From assembly GCA_012295275.1 (NCBI GenBank), contig CM022679.1, positions 29,785,664-29,849,663 on the forward strand: a DNA stretch of 64,000 nt, written 5' to 3'. Positions within the stretch are counted from its first letter, which is position 1, and the number at the start of each line of letters is the position of its first letter. The notes under the pieces are model-generated. The model had not been told where the DNA came from, made no database searches, and was given only the letters and a program-made list of their open reading frames with translations. The translations under genes were made by a program, and so were the position numbers. This DNA comes from Chrysomallon squamiferum. Its lineage: Eukaryota > Mollusca > Gastropoda > Neomphalida > Peltospiridae. Below are positions 49,001 to 62,791 of the stretch, in pieces.

Positions 49001-52000
49001 GTTATGATGGCAAGAACTGTGAAAATAATGTTGACAACTGTGCTGGTGTATCATGTGCTGGTGGAAGTTGCATTGATGGTGTCAGTGAATACTTTTGTAG
49101 ATGTCCAGTTGGAAAAACTGGAGAGTCATGTTCAAAAGGTTAAAATCAATAACAACAAAAACAACAACAAAATAATTGTAATAATTACAGTAATTTCAAC
49201 AATAATAAATATAAAACAATCTCATAGTGAAATAAATTTGTTTTATTACAAGAGTTCTTTGACTGACAAAAAAATCTGATATTTTCACTTAAAGCATAAT
49301 ATCAAGTAACTATTATATTAATACTGATTACATTAATATACTTTCTATACTAGCAAATATGAATGAATCTAAACAGCAAATAAATGTAAATTTTTGTCTC
49401 TGAAAAGGTGATAATTATTAAACCTTTTTTGCTTCCTTTTCTTCTACAGATGTCAACCGAAATTATGACTTACTGTTTCAATTGCCACAAAAGACAAACA
49501 TGGCTTCATTACCATATCCAATTCCACTGAAAGTCACTCAGCTGACGATTAGCTTTTGGGTCAGATTCTGGGACAAAGATGGAAAGGGCACCTTTTTCAG
49601 CATGTTTTCTGTTGTGTAAGTTTTTGCTTTTAATTTCATTTTATTGCTATCAATATTTAACACATATACATATCTATTAAAATCTTATTTGTTATTTTCT
49701 AACTAGTGACAAAACCAAATGAATGATTTCAGCTTTATGGTTGTATCTGTGAATTTCATTAAAGATTACAAAATAATGTTCATTCAACACTTTTAAATAA
49801 TGAATGAAAACACACACTTACATCATATTTAAAAAAAACTTATATAGCACCTTAATGTGAATATTTATTATAAAGGTTGACTTTTGAAATATTAAGTCAA
49901 AATGAACCAAACTCGTCATTAAGTCTAACAATTAAATTATATTTGTACATGATTTAAGTTTAATTTTCAGTCAGTAAACAATACTCAAAATGAAAATTTA
50001 AAGATTTGTTTTAGAATTAATATTAACTGGATATTTGAACAAAATTATTCAAGTTATGTATTTTTCTTAACCATTGATTTATTAAATTTATTTATGATTA
50101 TTTTGATAGAAAACCAAATTCTTTGAGTGGAAAGAAAGAACTCCTGCATGTTGATGAAAAAGGTCTCTACATTGACTTTAATGGCAGTAATACCTTTTTT
50201 GATTTTCCATACTACAAATACAATGATGGACGATGGAACAACATTATCATCAACTGGGACAGCACAACAGGAAAACTAAACTTCATAGTAAACAGTATTA
50301 ACAACAGTCCCATCAACAGTTATGCAAAGGATGTAACTCTCGATGAAAAGTAAGTGTGACATTAATTTATTAATATCACTGAATAGTTGATTCAGGACCA
50401 ACAGAGTAATTATGACATAAGTAATTATTTTATTCAGTGGGGGAAATATGTGTAGAATTGTTAAGCAGATTGTACATGTTTTAAGTGTGTGACTTGGAAA
50501 TAAGACATAGTGTTTGGAATGGAGAATAAAACAATTAATGACAACATGAGAAGAGTTTCAGAATTAGTTGTTCATCTGAACAAGTCAATATTTTGTTTCA
50601 AGAGCTGTTTATTTTCTTTTTCTTTTAAGTCAACAAATAATAAAATGGTAGACATTTTTTCTTTTCTTTTTGTTTTCTTACTGTTTCATCTAAAGCAGAC
50701 AAATAATCTTCATAATAGTATATCATATAATTAAATAAATTTCACTTCCATTATTAATTTTGAAAAAACGGAATACAGAGGCCAAACAAAATGTTTTTAT
50801 TTTATTTATTTATTTAATTATTTATATTTTGGATCTGGAATCATTAAAGTTTAGTGAAGTAGTGCCAAGAATTAGAACTTACAGCTTAATAGGAAAAATG
50901 TATTAATTACCTTTAATTAGTCATCTTAATCATTACAAAATGAAAAACAATAAATCGCTGTGGCTAAAATTGTTGTTGATTTTTGTTAATCAAATTACAC
51001 GTTTTTTTATAATTACTATTATTATTTCCTTTTTTGTTTATTGTGATAAGCCAAGCTGCTCAAATTTCAATGAAATGATCCCATACTGTATAAGGAATCT
51101 AAAGAGGAAAACAATGTGGTAAAACTGAGATACTAAATGTACTTTATTTCCAAAACTTATTATTAAACTTTTCAAAAGTTCTTTTGTATTTATCATATTC
51201 CTTATTTTATGGAAGTAAATATTTACATTTTGTAGCCACATTATTAAATATAATCTAATAGCTTAGTTTAATTACAAACATTTCATATTAATGTAAGTAG
51301 TAAGTAGTATTGATAGTGTTTAGGTCATTTTCAGATGTCATACAGAATATAACATTAATGATTTTGCAAATAATGACATTATAATGATTATTACTTGAAA
51401 TAATGTTTAATATTGTTAATTTAATTCAGTTTCTTTAATGATTTATTATTATTTTCTATTTTCAGTGTGTGGCTTGTATTAGGGAGCAAGTACGACCCAG
51501 CTACAGAAAAACCAGTAGCTAATGAAGGATTCAACGGTTGGATAAGCCAACTAGTGATTTATAATCGTGTCCTCAATTTCAGTACAGAAGTTCAGGAATC
51601 TGTAGACTTTCCACAAAAATTGTTTAAGGATTACATCTTTGTTTGGAATGAATTTGTACGTTCAGCTGGGGTAAAGATGATTATTCCTTCTACAGTTAAA
51701 AAGCCCTATGAATCCTGTCCACGAGGTTTTTCAGGAGCACCAGCCTGCAAACAAGCAGACCCACGTAAGATGACCAACTGCTGCTGACTTTTTAGGATCT
51801 TAATTAATTATTTTGATATAAACACTGTGGCTGATTAAGAAATAATGATGCCCAGTATGAATTTATTGCCGTTATTTCAAATTTAATAAATTGTTTTATA
51901 CCAAAATCAAATTAATCTTTCTGTAAGTAAACAGAATATTTCATTTTTAGCATTGCTGTATATCCTGTAACTATTTATAATTAGATAGTGCTTTCCTTTT

Positions 52001-53682
52001 TTCTTTGTTTTATATGTACAGTCCTAATTAAAATATTTACAGAAAAAATTCTGGTTTTGCCTTCATTCTGTCCATCTGATGTGAAGAAACTGGGAACTTC
52101 ACGAATCACGTATGTTACATGGAATGAACCAAAGTTTGTTGGAGAAGCTAGTGTTGTCAAGAAGAGTTACAGCTCTGGTAAATATATTAACTTTTTTCAC
52201 TCACTGTCTTACAATATTAGATATTGAATAGCAACATATACAAGCAAAAATCCCTTTTTAAATTTATTTTCTGTATCAGGTGATGCTTTCCTGTGGGGGA
52301 AATATCTTGTTGTGTATGTAGCTGAGAACAGTGCAGGAAACAAAGGACTTTGCAGCTTCAAAGTTTTTGTACAGTGTAAGTTTATTCTCTTCATGTAACT
52401 GTCTGAATTTATTGAAAACACTTCTATCCAGTGTTCTTTTTATAAATTAGTTTTGTCAGTTTCAGATAAATGATTACACTGTTCAGAATATCATGTCTGA
52501 GCTTTCACCAACTGATTCAGTTGAATTCTATCTTCGGCTAAAAAAAAAATAAAAAGTAAAAAAACATTTAAAAAAAAATTCAAATTCAGTTTTTTTTTTT
52601 TTTTTTTTTAAATCAGCTGAGATAAAAACTGATTTTGCCAAAATTCAACTAATTTATAATGTTTCATTAAATTATTAATAAAAATATATAAGACGTTTTT
52701 ATTTGTAGCAGAATATTGATGGTTAATGACAGTTTTAAAGAAATAACATGGCTATCTAAACCAAATAATAATAATTAAATTAAAATTAATGTACATTTAG
52801 TGAACTTGAGAATCAGAAAATCTTTGATATGTTACAGATATACACACACACACATATATATATATATGCAGCTAATATGTCACATTTTGTTCAACTGTTC
52901 ATAGATCGAAATTGTCCAAAGCCACCTAGCCCATATCAGGGTATTGCATCATATGGCAATTCTCAGAAAACATATTACTATACCAGTATCATCTGCAATG
53001 ATAACAAAGCTGTGGTGAGGCCAGTTCCAAAAACATACACATGTGGTCGTATTGGCAGTTGGAACCCACAAAAAAAGTTTCTCAATTTTAGACTGCCACC
53101 TTGTGGAGGCAAGTTCAATTTTTATTTTTCATGTATGAGTGTGTGTGTGTGTATCAGTGCACATCTGTCTGTTTGTTAAGAGTAAATGTGTGTGTGTGTT
53201 TGTCTGTTGCTGTTTCATATTACAAAATACATTTTTATAGTTTCTTATTATGATTTCTGGTTTAATATATTATATAAAGAAGGTTAAACGAAGAAATATG
53301 TAAAATATTGTTTTAAAATTTCTTTATATTTACAGTGAGAAAAATGAATAATTTGCGAACAGTGAAAATAAAGCTTGTTTACATTGTGGGAACATCAAAC
53401 TGTGAAGGAGTTAAGACAACTCTGGAACAGGAAATTAGAAAAAAAATCCTGCAATTGAATAATAAATGGCCAAATCTTTGCCAAAGGACAAACTGTGATG
53501 ATGTGGTTGTTAGTATAAAATGTGGAACAAACCTTATCACAAGAAGGAGAAAACGAGCTACCAATGATGTCATTGCTTACATTACATTACCACAAGCAAA
53601 GTAAGTTCTTTATATTAAATTCTATATAAATACTCTCTCCCTCAGTATATGTATATGTATGTCCACACACGCAGACGTGCAT

Positions 53683-53728
<46 letters not shown>

Positions 53729-56700
53729 GCGCGCACACACAGACAGATAGACATGCAACATATTCACACACAGACAGGCATGCAACACATTCACACACTT
53801 ATATTATCTACTTTGGATTTGGGTATAAATTTGTTATAACAAAAGTATAATTTATATAATAATTACTTTTGTCTATATACAGTCCCATCTTACTGCAATT
53901 GGCACATAATTAGTCACATAATAATTGTATTTCTTTGAAGTCTTAATGAGCAGTGATGCTGTACTTCTTATAATTACTATATGCAGCTAGATAAATGAGA
54001 TTATTCTTAGTATTTGTTAATGAATTCACTCATTTGGATTTAGCATCAAAAGTAGCACTTTGTAAAATACATATTACACATCTTTCTGAATTTGTAATGC
54101 GAAAGTGACCTAAAAAACCAGCAACAAATCAAACTTACATGCCTAAGTAAAATTAATAGAAAAGTTTACATCAAATTCACTAACCAAACAAAGATTTAGC
54201 AACACAATTTAAGAAAAGAAGACACATAGTGTCTAACATTCTTAAATATTATAATCATTACTGGCAACAGTATGAAACCAACATTTTGGANNNNNNNNNN
54301 NNNNNNNNNNNNNNNNNNNNNNNNNNNNNNNNNNNNNNNNNNNNNNNNNNNNNNNNNNNNNNNNNNNNNNNNNNNNNNNNNNNNNNNNNNNNNNNNNNNN
54401 NNNNNNNNNNNNNNNNNNNNNNNNNNNNNNNNNNNNNNNNNNNNNNNNNNNNNNNNNNNNNNNNNNNNNNNNNNNNNNNNNNNNNNNNNNATATCTTCAT
54501 TTAAAGTATTATAATGAAATAAATCTGTTTAAGGATTTTCTGTTTGGTTTCAGTGTCACTGTGACATCCACATCTGGAGAAACACTGCCTGCTACTGATG
54601 TGCTAAAACGTAGCATTTTCACTGATAATGACTTTGACTTCAGTGTGAGTTTGGTTTTCAGTACCTTAATATTTCTCATTGCAATATAGTTTGTACATTT
54701 AAATTCAAGTTAGATCTTAATTTAAATCTACATAAAACAACATTTTAATAAATAGTATATGTTTTCTTTTGATTAAAATTTACAATTTTTAGTGGAAAAA
54801 ATCTTAATAACTGATAATTCTACATAGTTAATACTTCAATCTGTTTAATAAATTATTAATATTAGAAAATGATTTGTTCCCAAATTAAATATAGAATTAA
54901 TATTTAAGAAATATTTGTTTAATTTAAATCAAATGCTTGATTACTTAAAATGAATCAGTTGTTAATGTGAGTTATGTACATTTTTTTCACTGTTTTTATT
55001 TATTTATTTATTTACTTAATTGGTTAGAAAGTCTAAGCTACTTGGTTATCTACACATATATGTATATAATCAAAATGTTTACAGAATTTAATTTCAAATG
55101 GCATTCCACTAAGTCATAAAGTTGTTATCTCAGCTGACCTTGCTTGTCCATCTGGTCAAGCTCCTGTTCAGCAAGAATGTGGTGAGTACTGTGATAAATT
55201 AATTGTTAGCTCTTCATAATCAAACGTTTAAATATTTCCATATTTGTTTGAGGTTATGTTCACTGGATCAGTATTGCTAATGCTTTGTTCCGATATATTT
55301 GATTCTAAATTGCAAGTATAAAGATTTCAGCATGTCAGAAAATTACATTTATGTTCAGATTAACCATTTTAGATGACTGTGATGAGTAAGGAAAACACAA
55401 GTAGTGATGTATGTTTCTGTAGAAAGGCAATGATTGCTCTAGCTAGGTAAAGAAAGAAGTATTCAGCTGATGCTGAAATCTGTCCAGTTCATAATGAGGG
55501 ATAAAGTAACTTGAATATATAAAGCTAAACCACTGGAAATTATAGAAATAATATACAACTATTTTGAGTTGTCTCCCAAAAAAGTAAGATCACAGAAAAT
55601 ACACCAGCCTGCAGTTACCAACTGTCTTGTATTAGTGTCAGTGTCATGTGTTGAAAATGTTTTAAATTATGTACAAGACATATTACATTTGTTTGTTTTG
55701 CCAGATATAACATTAATAAAAATAAAAAAAACACATAAATGTTCTACTAAATTTATCACTTTATGAATTTTTAAAACATTATACATGATTTTTATAAAGC
55801 AAATAGAATGGTTTAATTTTAAAGATCCTGTGTGGTAGAAAATAGGCTGTAGATAATAGTTCATGTTTTATTTTTCAGTGGAATGTGCCCCAGGGACATT
55901 CTACAACAGTGTAACCAAGACCTGTGATGACTGTCCAGTAGGTCAGTATCAGACATCAGCTGGTCAAACATCTTGTACACCATGTGATTCTGGAAAAACT
56001 ACAGAGCTGCCAGGATCAAACACCAAAACTAACTGTAAAGGTATGTAAGCTATTTTTTTTTTAATGTATTTGCAGAATATTACATTATATTATGATTTTT
56101 TAATTTAAAAGTAATATATATATATATATATATATATTTATGTTGCTGTGGAGTTTTTAAAATCAGGATCCATGAACATATTAAAAAACAAAAAGAAATG
56201 AAAATATTCATTTTCATTTATTACTATCATCTTTTGTCACAGATTAAGTTTTAAATGAAACAATAAAACTGGAAATAAGTATATAATATGTTTTCTGGTG
56301 TAATTCTCTGACTGGAGAAATAAAAATATTAGAATGACTTGAGTAACTGTAACAGCTTTAATAAAAAGGTTGCAGTTGTGTTCTTTAGATGACTGGATGT
56401 ATTGTCTCTGGTTACCTATAAAATATAAATCAGCATCAACAATTTTAATGTGTTCCACTTGTTGTGGACTATGATAGCTAATAAAATATTTAATTAAATT
56501 TTGACAGCAGTTTCCTTTCTGAAGTCTGTCAAAATATTTCAGTATTATTTTATTTTCATAATTTTTACTTTTCAGCTTCATGCAAGCCTGGAGAATACTT
56601 TAACTATAATTCTGACAAATGTGAAAAATGTGATTATGGTTTCTACCAAAGTTCACCAGGTCAGTTCAACTGTGAGCCATGTGTTGTGGAATATACTACA

Positions 56701-59700
56701 CGGGCTCAAGGATCTACAAGTGAATCTGACTGTTACAGTAAGTTTATGAGGTTTCTTAATTACTAGTTTAAATTGTCTGTTAAAATTTTGAATTAATTTT
56801 ATTGAATAATCTTTGATTTCAATTATGAAATTTACTGAAATATTTAAAATAAAATATTAACAATGGTTTATAAATTAAACCACACATTAATTTCTCAGTA
56901 AAATCATTTCTTTTTAGAGGACTGTCCACCAGGTAAAGAAATTTCTCAAGATGGATCATGTCAGCCCTGTCCTATTGGAAAGTACAGAACAGCCAATGAT
57001 CGCACCTGTGTGGAATGTCCTGAAAAAACGACAACAAATGAAACAGGAGCATCTTCTCCATTAATGTGTAATGTTGGTAAGAAGCAGTGTTTGAACAGAC
57101 TAGAAAGGAAATTGTTTTTAAAATTGATTTAAGATTTAGTTTTCATCATCAAGGAAGAAAGTTTAAATGATTGTGAATATATATCAATAATTAAATGTCA
57201 GATTTACAAACATTTCTTTTATTCCTCTCTATGAAAAGAAAGTACAAAACAATAAACTTTTTTTTTTACCTAGGTGACTGTCAGCCAGGTTTCTACAGAA
57301 ACATATACAATGAGCTGGAGTGTTTGAAATGTGAACTGGGCACCTATCAAGATAAAGCTAATCAGTATCAGTGTGTATCATGTGGAGGAGAAAGATTTAC
57401 AACTTCATCTCAAGCTTCTTCTAAAGCTGAAGACTGCAAATGTAAGTTTGACTGTTTTAATTTTAGCATGCATGCTGAGAAAATATTTATATATAGCTGA
57501 TTTCATATTTTACTAAATGTATTGAAATCAGTATTTCTCTCTCTCTCTCTTCTTTCTTTCTCTGCCTCTCACTGTTTCTTCCTCTCTCAGTTTTGTTTAA
57601 AACTGTCTAAATTTAATTACAGATAATAGCAGTATCATACTATTTTATTCAGTTCTGTCACTGACTTAAAGATAATGTTGGAATAGATAGTAAATTGCTA
57701 AAGAAATAATTTTACATCAGGTACAAAATCAAGAAGAAGATCAGTCAGCTGCACTTATTACAATGTCATAGAAATGTTATCAGTATTGGAAGATCCTTTC
57801 TAATCAAATGAAGCCCTCATCTTAAGTCATTAATAATTTTTCTAGTATTTCTGCAACTCAAACTTTTTTTCTTTTGGATAACTTAGGAAGCAGCTATTTT
57901 GTTAAATGTTTTAAATATTTATTACATTTTAGTTGTAAACTGTTGATTTATAAATCATGTAGATTTTCATTTATTTGTTTTATTCCGATTTTAATTCTAA
58001 TTTTCTTCTATTCTTTCAGGAAATATAACTTATTGTGATTCTTGTCTTATTATTATATATTAGTTTATTTTTATTAAATATCTGTATATCTGTAACATAA
58101 CTGATTTTTTGTTTTTTTCTCTCAGTTTTCTGTCCTGATGGTGAAGAACAGCTTGACCCGACTAAAAACCTGTGCACATCGTGTGAAGTTGGTTTTTATC
58201 GAAACAGCACTGGACAGTTTCAGTTTGATAAATGTCAGCAGTGTCCCAACAATCGCAGAACACCTTCAAAAGGATCAGTTTCTGTGGCTCAGTGCACTAT
58301 ATGTATGTTTTTCTTTGTCATCATCCTTAATTTAATAACGCATTATTTAACGAGAAAAAATCTTCATAGATTTATTTCCTATCAATAAACACCTTTATAC
58401 AACTAAAATGTAAAGCTCGAGAAAGGATTTACACATGTATTTGATAGAGACAAAAATATAATATGCTTGAAGGAATTAGGTTAAAAAATATAATAATTAT
58501 TTCCATTGCTTCCTAGATATTGAACATAAATTTTGGTCTCCTTTCACCGTCACATACAATATTTTAAGAAATACATTTCAAAACAATATGTTAACCTTAA
58601 AAACATTTGGGGTTTGGGTGGGTTTTTTTCATTTATTTGTATTATTAAATATTTAACCTACTGCTTAAATGATTAGTGAATTGTTAATTTTATTTAAGGA
58701 CAATTTTAAATCATTTTTTTTCACCAGCCCATTTTTCAATGATTTTTTTTAGCTGTTATTAAGAAATGAGAAATCATAATTATAAATAAATTATTGAAGT
58801 AATTACGTTTTTTTCAGACAAATGTGCTGCAGGTGAAGAGCCAACATCAGATAACAAAGCCTGTAAAAAATGTGACACTGGATATTACCAAGAACTTCCA
58901 GATCAAACATCCTGCAAACAGTGTGAGAGTGGAACCAGTACCAAGCAGACTGGATCAACTAATAAAACACAGTGTGAAAGTAAATTACTGTTTTGTTTTT
59001 ATAATAAAGGGTTAATTTGTTTCCAGGAAAAATATTCTGTTTTATTTCGGATGTTTCTCCAAAAGAGCGATTATAGTTTTAGTAAATGATGGTATTATTT
59101 GTTTATTTATTTTAAGATATAAAAAATACATAATTATTTCTTTTATGTTTTTTCTTACAGGATATTGTCCCTCAGGCTACGAAAAAGATACAAATGAAGA
59201 TTGCCAGCCCTGTCCACTTGGGTTTTACAAGGACAATACCATTGACATGTTTGGCAACTGTACTCAGTGTGGAAAGAACATGGGTGAAGCTCCAGTATCT
59301 GACTTTGTAACTGAAACAACAGCATCAATATCTGCTTCTAACTGCACTGTTCGTAAGCATTCTTATGAATATTATTTTAAAAAGAAACATCAGCAATAAA
59401 AAATATCTAAAATAGAAGGAAAATATTTCCTTTCACTGTCTGTATCACAAAGAAAAAATCTCATAAAACAAAAAATTATATCACTGAATAAATATCTGTA
59501 TTTCAGAAATGAACCTACTTTTTTCAGAATATTTTCAAATTTAATTGCTTGCAATAAACAAAAATAAGAAAAAACTGAACCATCAAACAAGCAAAAGTCT
59601 AAACTAATTTTAAAACAATACATTTTGTTCCCTTGATTAGCATTAATTTGTTGTAATGGTTGAAACAAATCAATTCTCATTCCTGGATTTCAGCAGTTTA

Positions 59701-62700
59701 CCTGCTAACATTATTTATTTATAACGATCATATATTACTACATCAGTAAAATAGGGTTACTGATATTATTATTAATGATTGTCCATTAATTTACAAATAT
59801 TCTCCAATGTTCATTTAAAAATCTTTCAATATTAATACAGTATTTACCATGACTAGCAAATAATTAATAAATAATTTAAATAAGCTTATTGTGATCACAA
59901 AATAAATACTTGTGTTACATTAGTCAGACATTAAATGATTGTTGCCTAAACCAGTTAATTATGAATTACTTCATCACTTGAGTACTTCTGTTGCAGGAAA
60001 CTGCATTGCTGGTTCTAAGATCAAGTCTGATGACAGTGGTTGTGACATTTGTCCACGTGGCCAGTATCAACCAAAGCCTTATCAGAAACAATGTTTGAAT
60101 TGTTCAAACAAACATTCCACCAAACAAGAAGGTTCAAAGCTGGAAGCAGATTGTTTGGGTAGGTAAACATTTAACCTTGTATTATAGAATAAATCATTGG
60201 CACAGTGTCAGTAGCATCGAAAATGTGTTGTGTAATGGTACAAATGAGTCTTTCATATATTGCTATATCATCAACTGGTGTGAAGATACAAATTATCCAG
60301 ATAAACAGTTATAGTCATATTAGTTACTTTAGCTATGGAAAAATAATTTTATTCTGTAAACAATTTTTTATATTTTGTTTTGGGAGGTTTTCATGGATGT
60401 AAGATTTTTTTCTTTCTTTAAATGTTATTCATTATATTTATAATATGTTTCCAGATATTGTAACTAAATATAACAACCAAATATCTTAAAAATTTTATAG
60501 ATCAACATTAAAATTATAATTATTCAGTATTTAACTGATATAACTGAAAAAAGACGCTCATTAAAAGACTTTTTACATTTTCGTAATTTACTTACAATTA
60601 TTGTTAATGATAATTTTTTTTTAATAATAATTGATTTGCTATATACATTTTCAGCTTATTGTGATCCTGGTTATGAAAAAAAGCCAGAGACTGGTGCATG
60701 TGAAATTTGTGATCGAGGTTATTTCAAAGACAATGATGTTGATGTGTTCTCCATGTGTACAGTTTGTTCTAACTCATCCTATATTACTGCAGGGAAAGGG
60801 GCCACATCAGAATCACAATGTACTGTTGGTGAGTGCTGGTTCCTGGGACAAATTTGTATATACATTTTGTACCTTTGTAACATTAAAAAGATGGGTGAAC
60901 TGGTTTATTTAAAGTTATTCAACATCCAAGCTAATCAGCATCAATTTATATTTGCTCATATTATTAGTTTGATACATACAGTGAAGGTAAGAGTGTCTAA
61001 AATGCTTAGAATATACAACAAGTGTAACTTTTATCTACTGTGATTTTCAGAAAATTGCACTGCTGGTTATTATCTTGAAAGTGATAAATGCAAACTCTGT
61101 CCCAAGGGAACTTACTCTGACACAAAATGGAGTGGCAGCTGTATTCAATGTGACAAAGATAAAACAACTCTAAACGAAGGCTCAACTAGTGTAACAGACT
61201 GTATATGTAAGTTTATTTTCTAAATTAGATTCTCTTCATTTTATTATTTATTTATTCTCCTTTTTATAAATTTCCATACTGACTTTGTTTTAAATGAGGT
61301 TAAAATAAAAAAGCAGAAATTTTTTTTTTTTTTTTTTAGTATGTATTGTTTCATCTTTTTGTTTTGAACAGGTGGTTTGGTGGATGTTTCGAATATATTT
61401 CTATTTTTATTTATTTATCTGTCTGTCTATCTAGTTTTGTCTCATTTCATTTTTCTTTTTCTTTTTGGGGACTTCTTATACTTTTTGTTTCTTGAAGTAT
61501 ATAAATAATTTCATTAATACAGTATTCTTTCTAATAGTAATAATCATAAAATAAAACAAATAATTTAACAACGAGGAATAGGGAATTCATTTTGTTCTGC
61601 GGTGTTAGCATTAATGTTTTTTAGTCAGTTAATGCAAGATTAATATTTCAGTGTCCTGTCCACCAGGAAAAGAAGATGAGGGTGGAGCTTGTGTTCCATG
61701 TAAAAAAGGTTTTTACAAAGAAGTTACCAAGGCAGCTAAGTGTACGTCATGTCCATTAAACAAAACCACAGCAGGAGAAGGTTCAACACTGGCTTCTGAT
61801 TGCAATGTCGGTAAGTATATTTAGTTTTTTTTATTCCAAAAATAACTAATAAGTAAGAGATGAAATTCTAAAAATATGTGAATTTTTCCAACCCAAATTA
61901 ATTACAGATACTGACAGAATCCATTGCCATTTTATTTGGTATGAAATTAGAATGTCTGTATAAAGACTGATAGTATGTAGTTGTCATAAAGCTGTAATGT
62001 TTGTACAAATACTGATAGTATGTAAATATCATGAAGGAAGGTGCAAGGTCTGTACAAATACTGATAGTATGTAGTTATCATATATTGATAGTATCTAGTT
62101 ATCATGAAGGAAGGTGCACAGTCTACAAATACTGATAGTATGTAGTTATCATATATTGATAGTATCTAGTTATCATGAAGGAAGGTGCACAGTCTGTACA
62201 AATACTGATAGTATGAAGTTATCATATATTGATAGTATCTAGTTATCATGAAGGAAGGTGCACAGTCTGTACAAATACTGATAGTATGTAGTTATCATAT
62301 ATTGATAGTATCTAGTTATCATGAACGAAGGTGCACAGTCTGTACAAATACTGATAGTATGAAGTTATCATATACTGATAGTCACACAGGTGCAAGCTCT
62401 GTACAAAGACTGGTACCAGTTTTTATATAGTATATAGTTCTTATGGAGTTAATGTTTGTACAAAGATGATTATTAATTTCACATGGAACAGAAATGTAAT
62501 TCAACATTTCACGTTTTAATAATAAATACCTTTTATGTAAAAACAAATAAGTTTTAGTAAATAGTTGAAGAAACACCACAACTTACATTAGCTTGACCAT
62601 GTTACATGAATTTCAGTTTTCAAATCTGAGTAAAGAAAAAATAATTTAATTATTTATTTATATATTTGTTTATTTATGTTTATGTTTATTTTAATTTTAA

Positions 62701-62791
<91 letters not shown>

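Larger units (their letters stand above)
53336..55181 (+). other. Receptor exons 22-24: linker region with a furin-type site RRRKR
   Basis: Residues about 1087-1237. Exon 22 carries [19 protein letters not shown], two further Cys, and [13 protein letters not shown] (RRRKR at about 1156-1160), a good proprotein-convertase site that would split the ectodomain between the Sushi/HYR part and the GCC part. Comparable linkers precede GCC repeats in SVEP1-like proteins; a SEA-like fold is possible but not shown. Confidence 0.7.
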
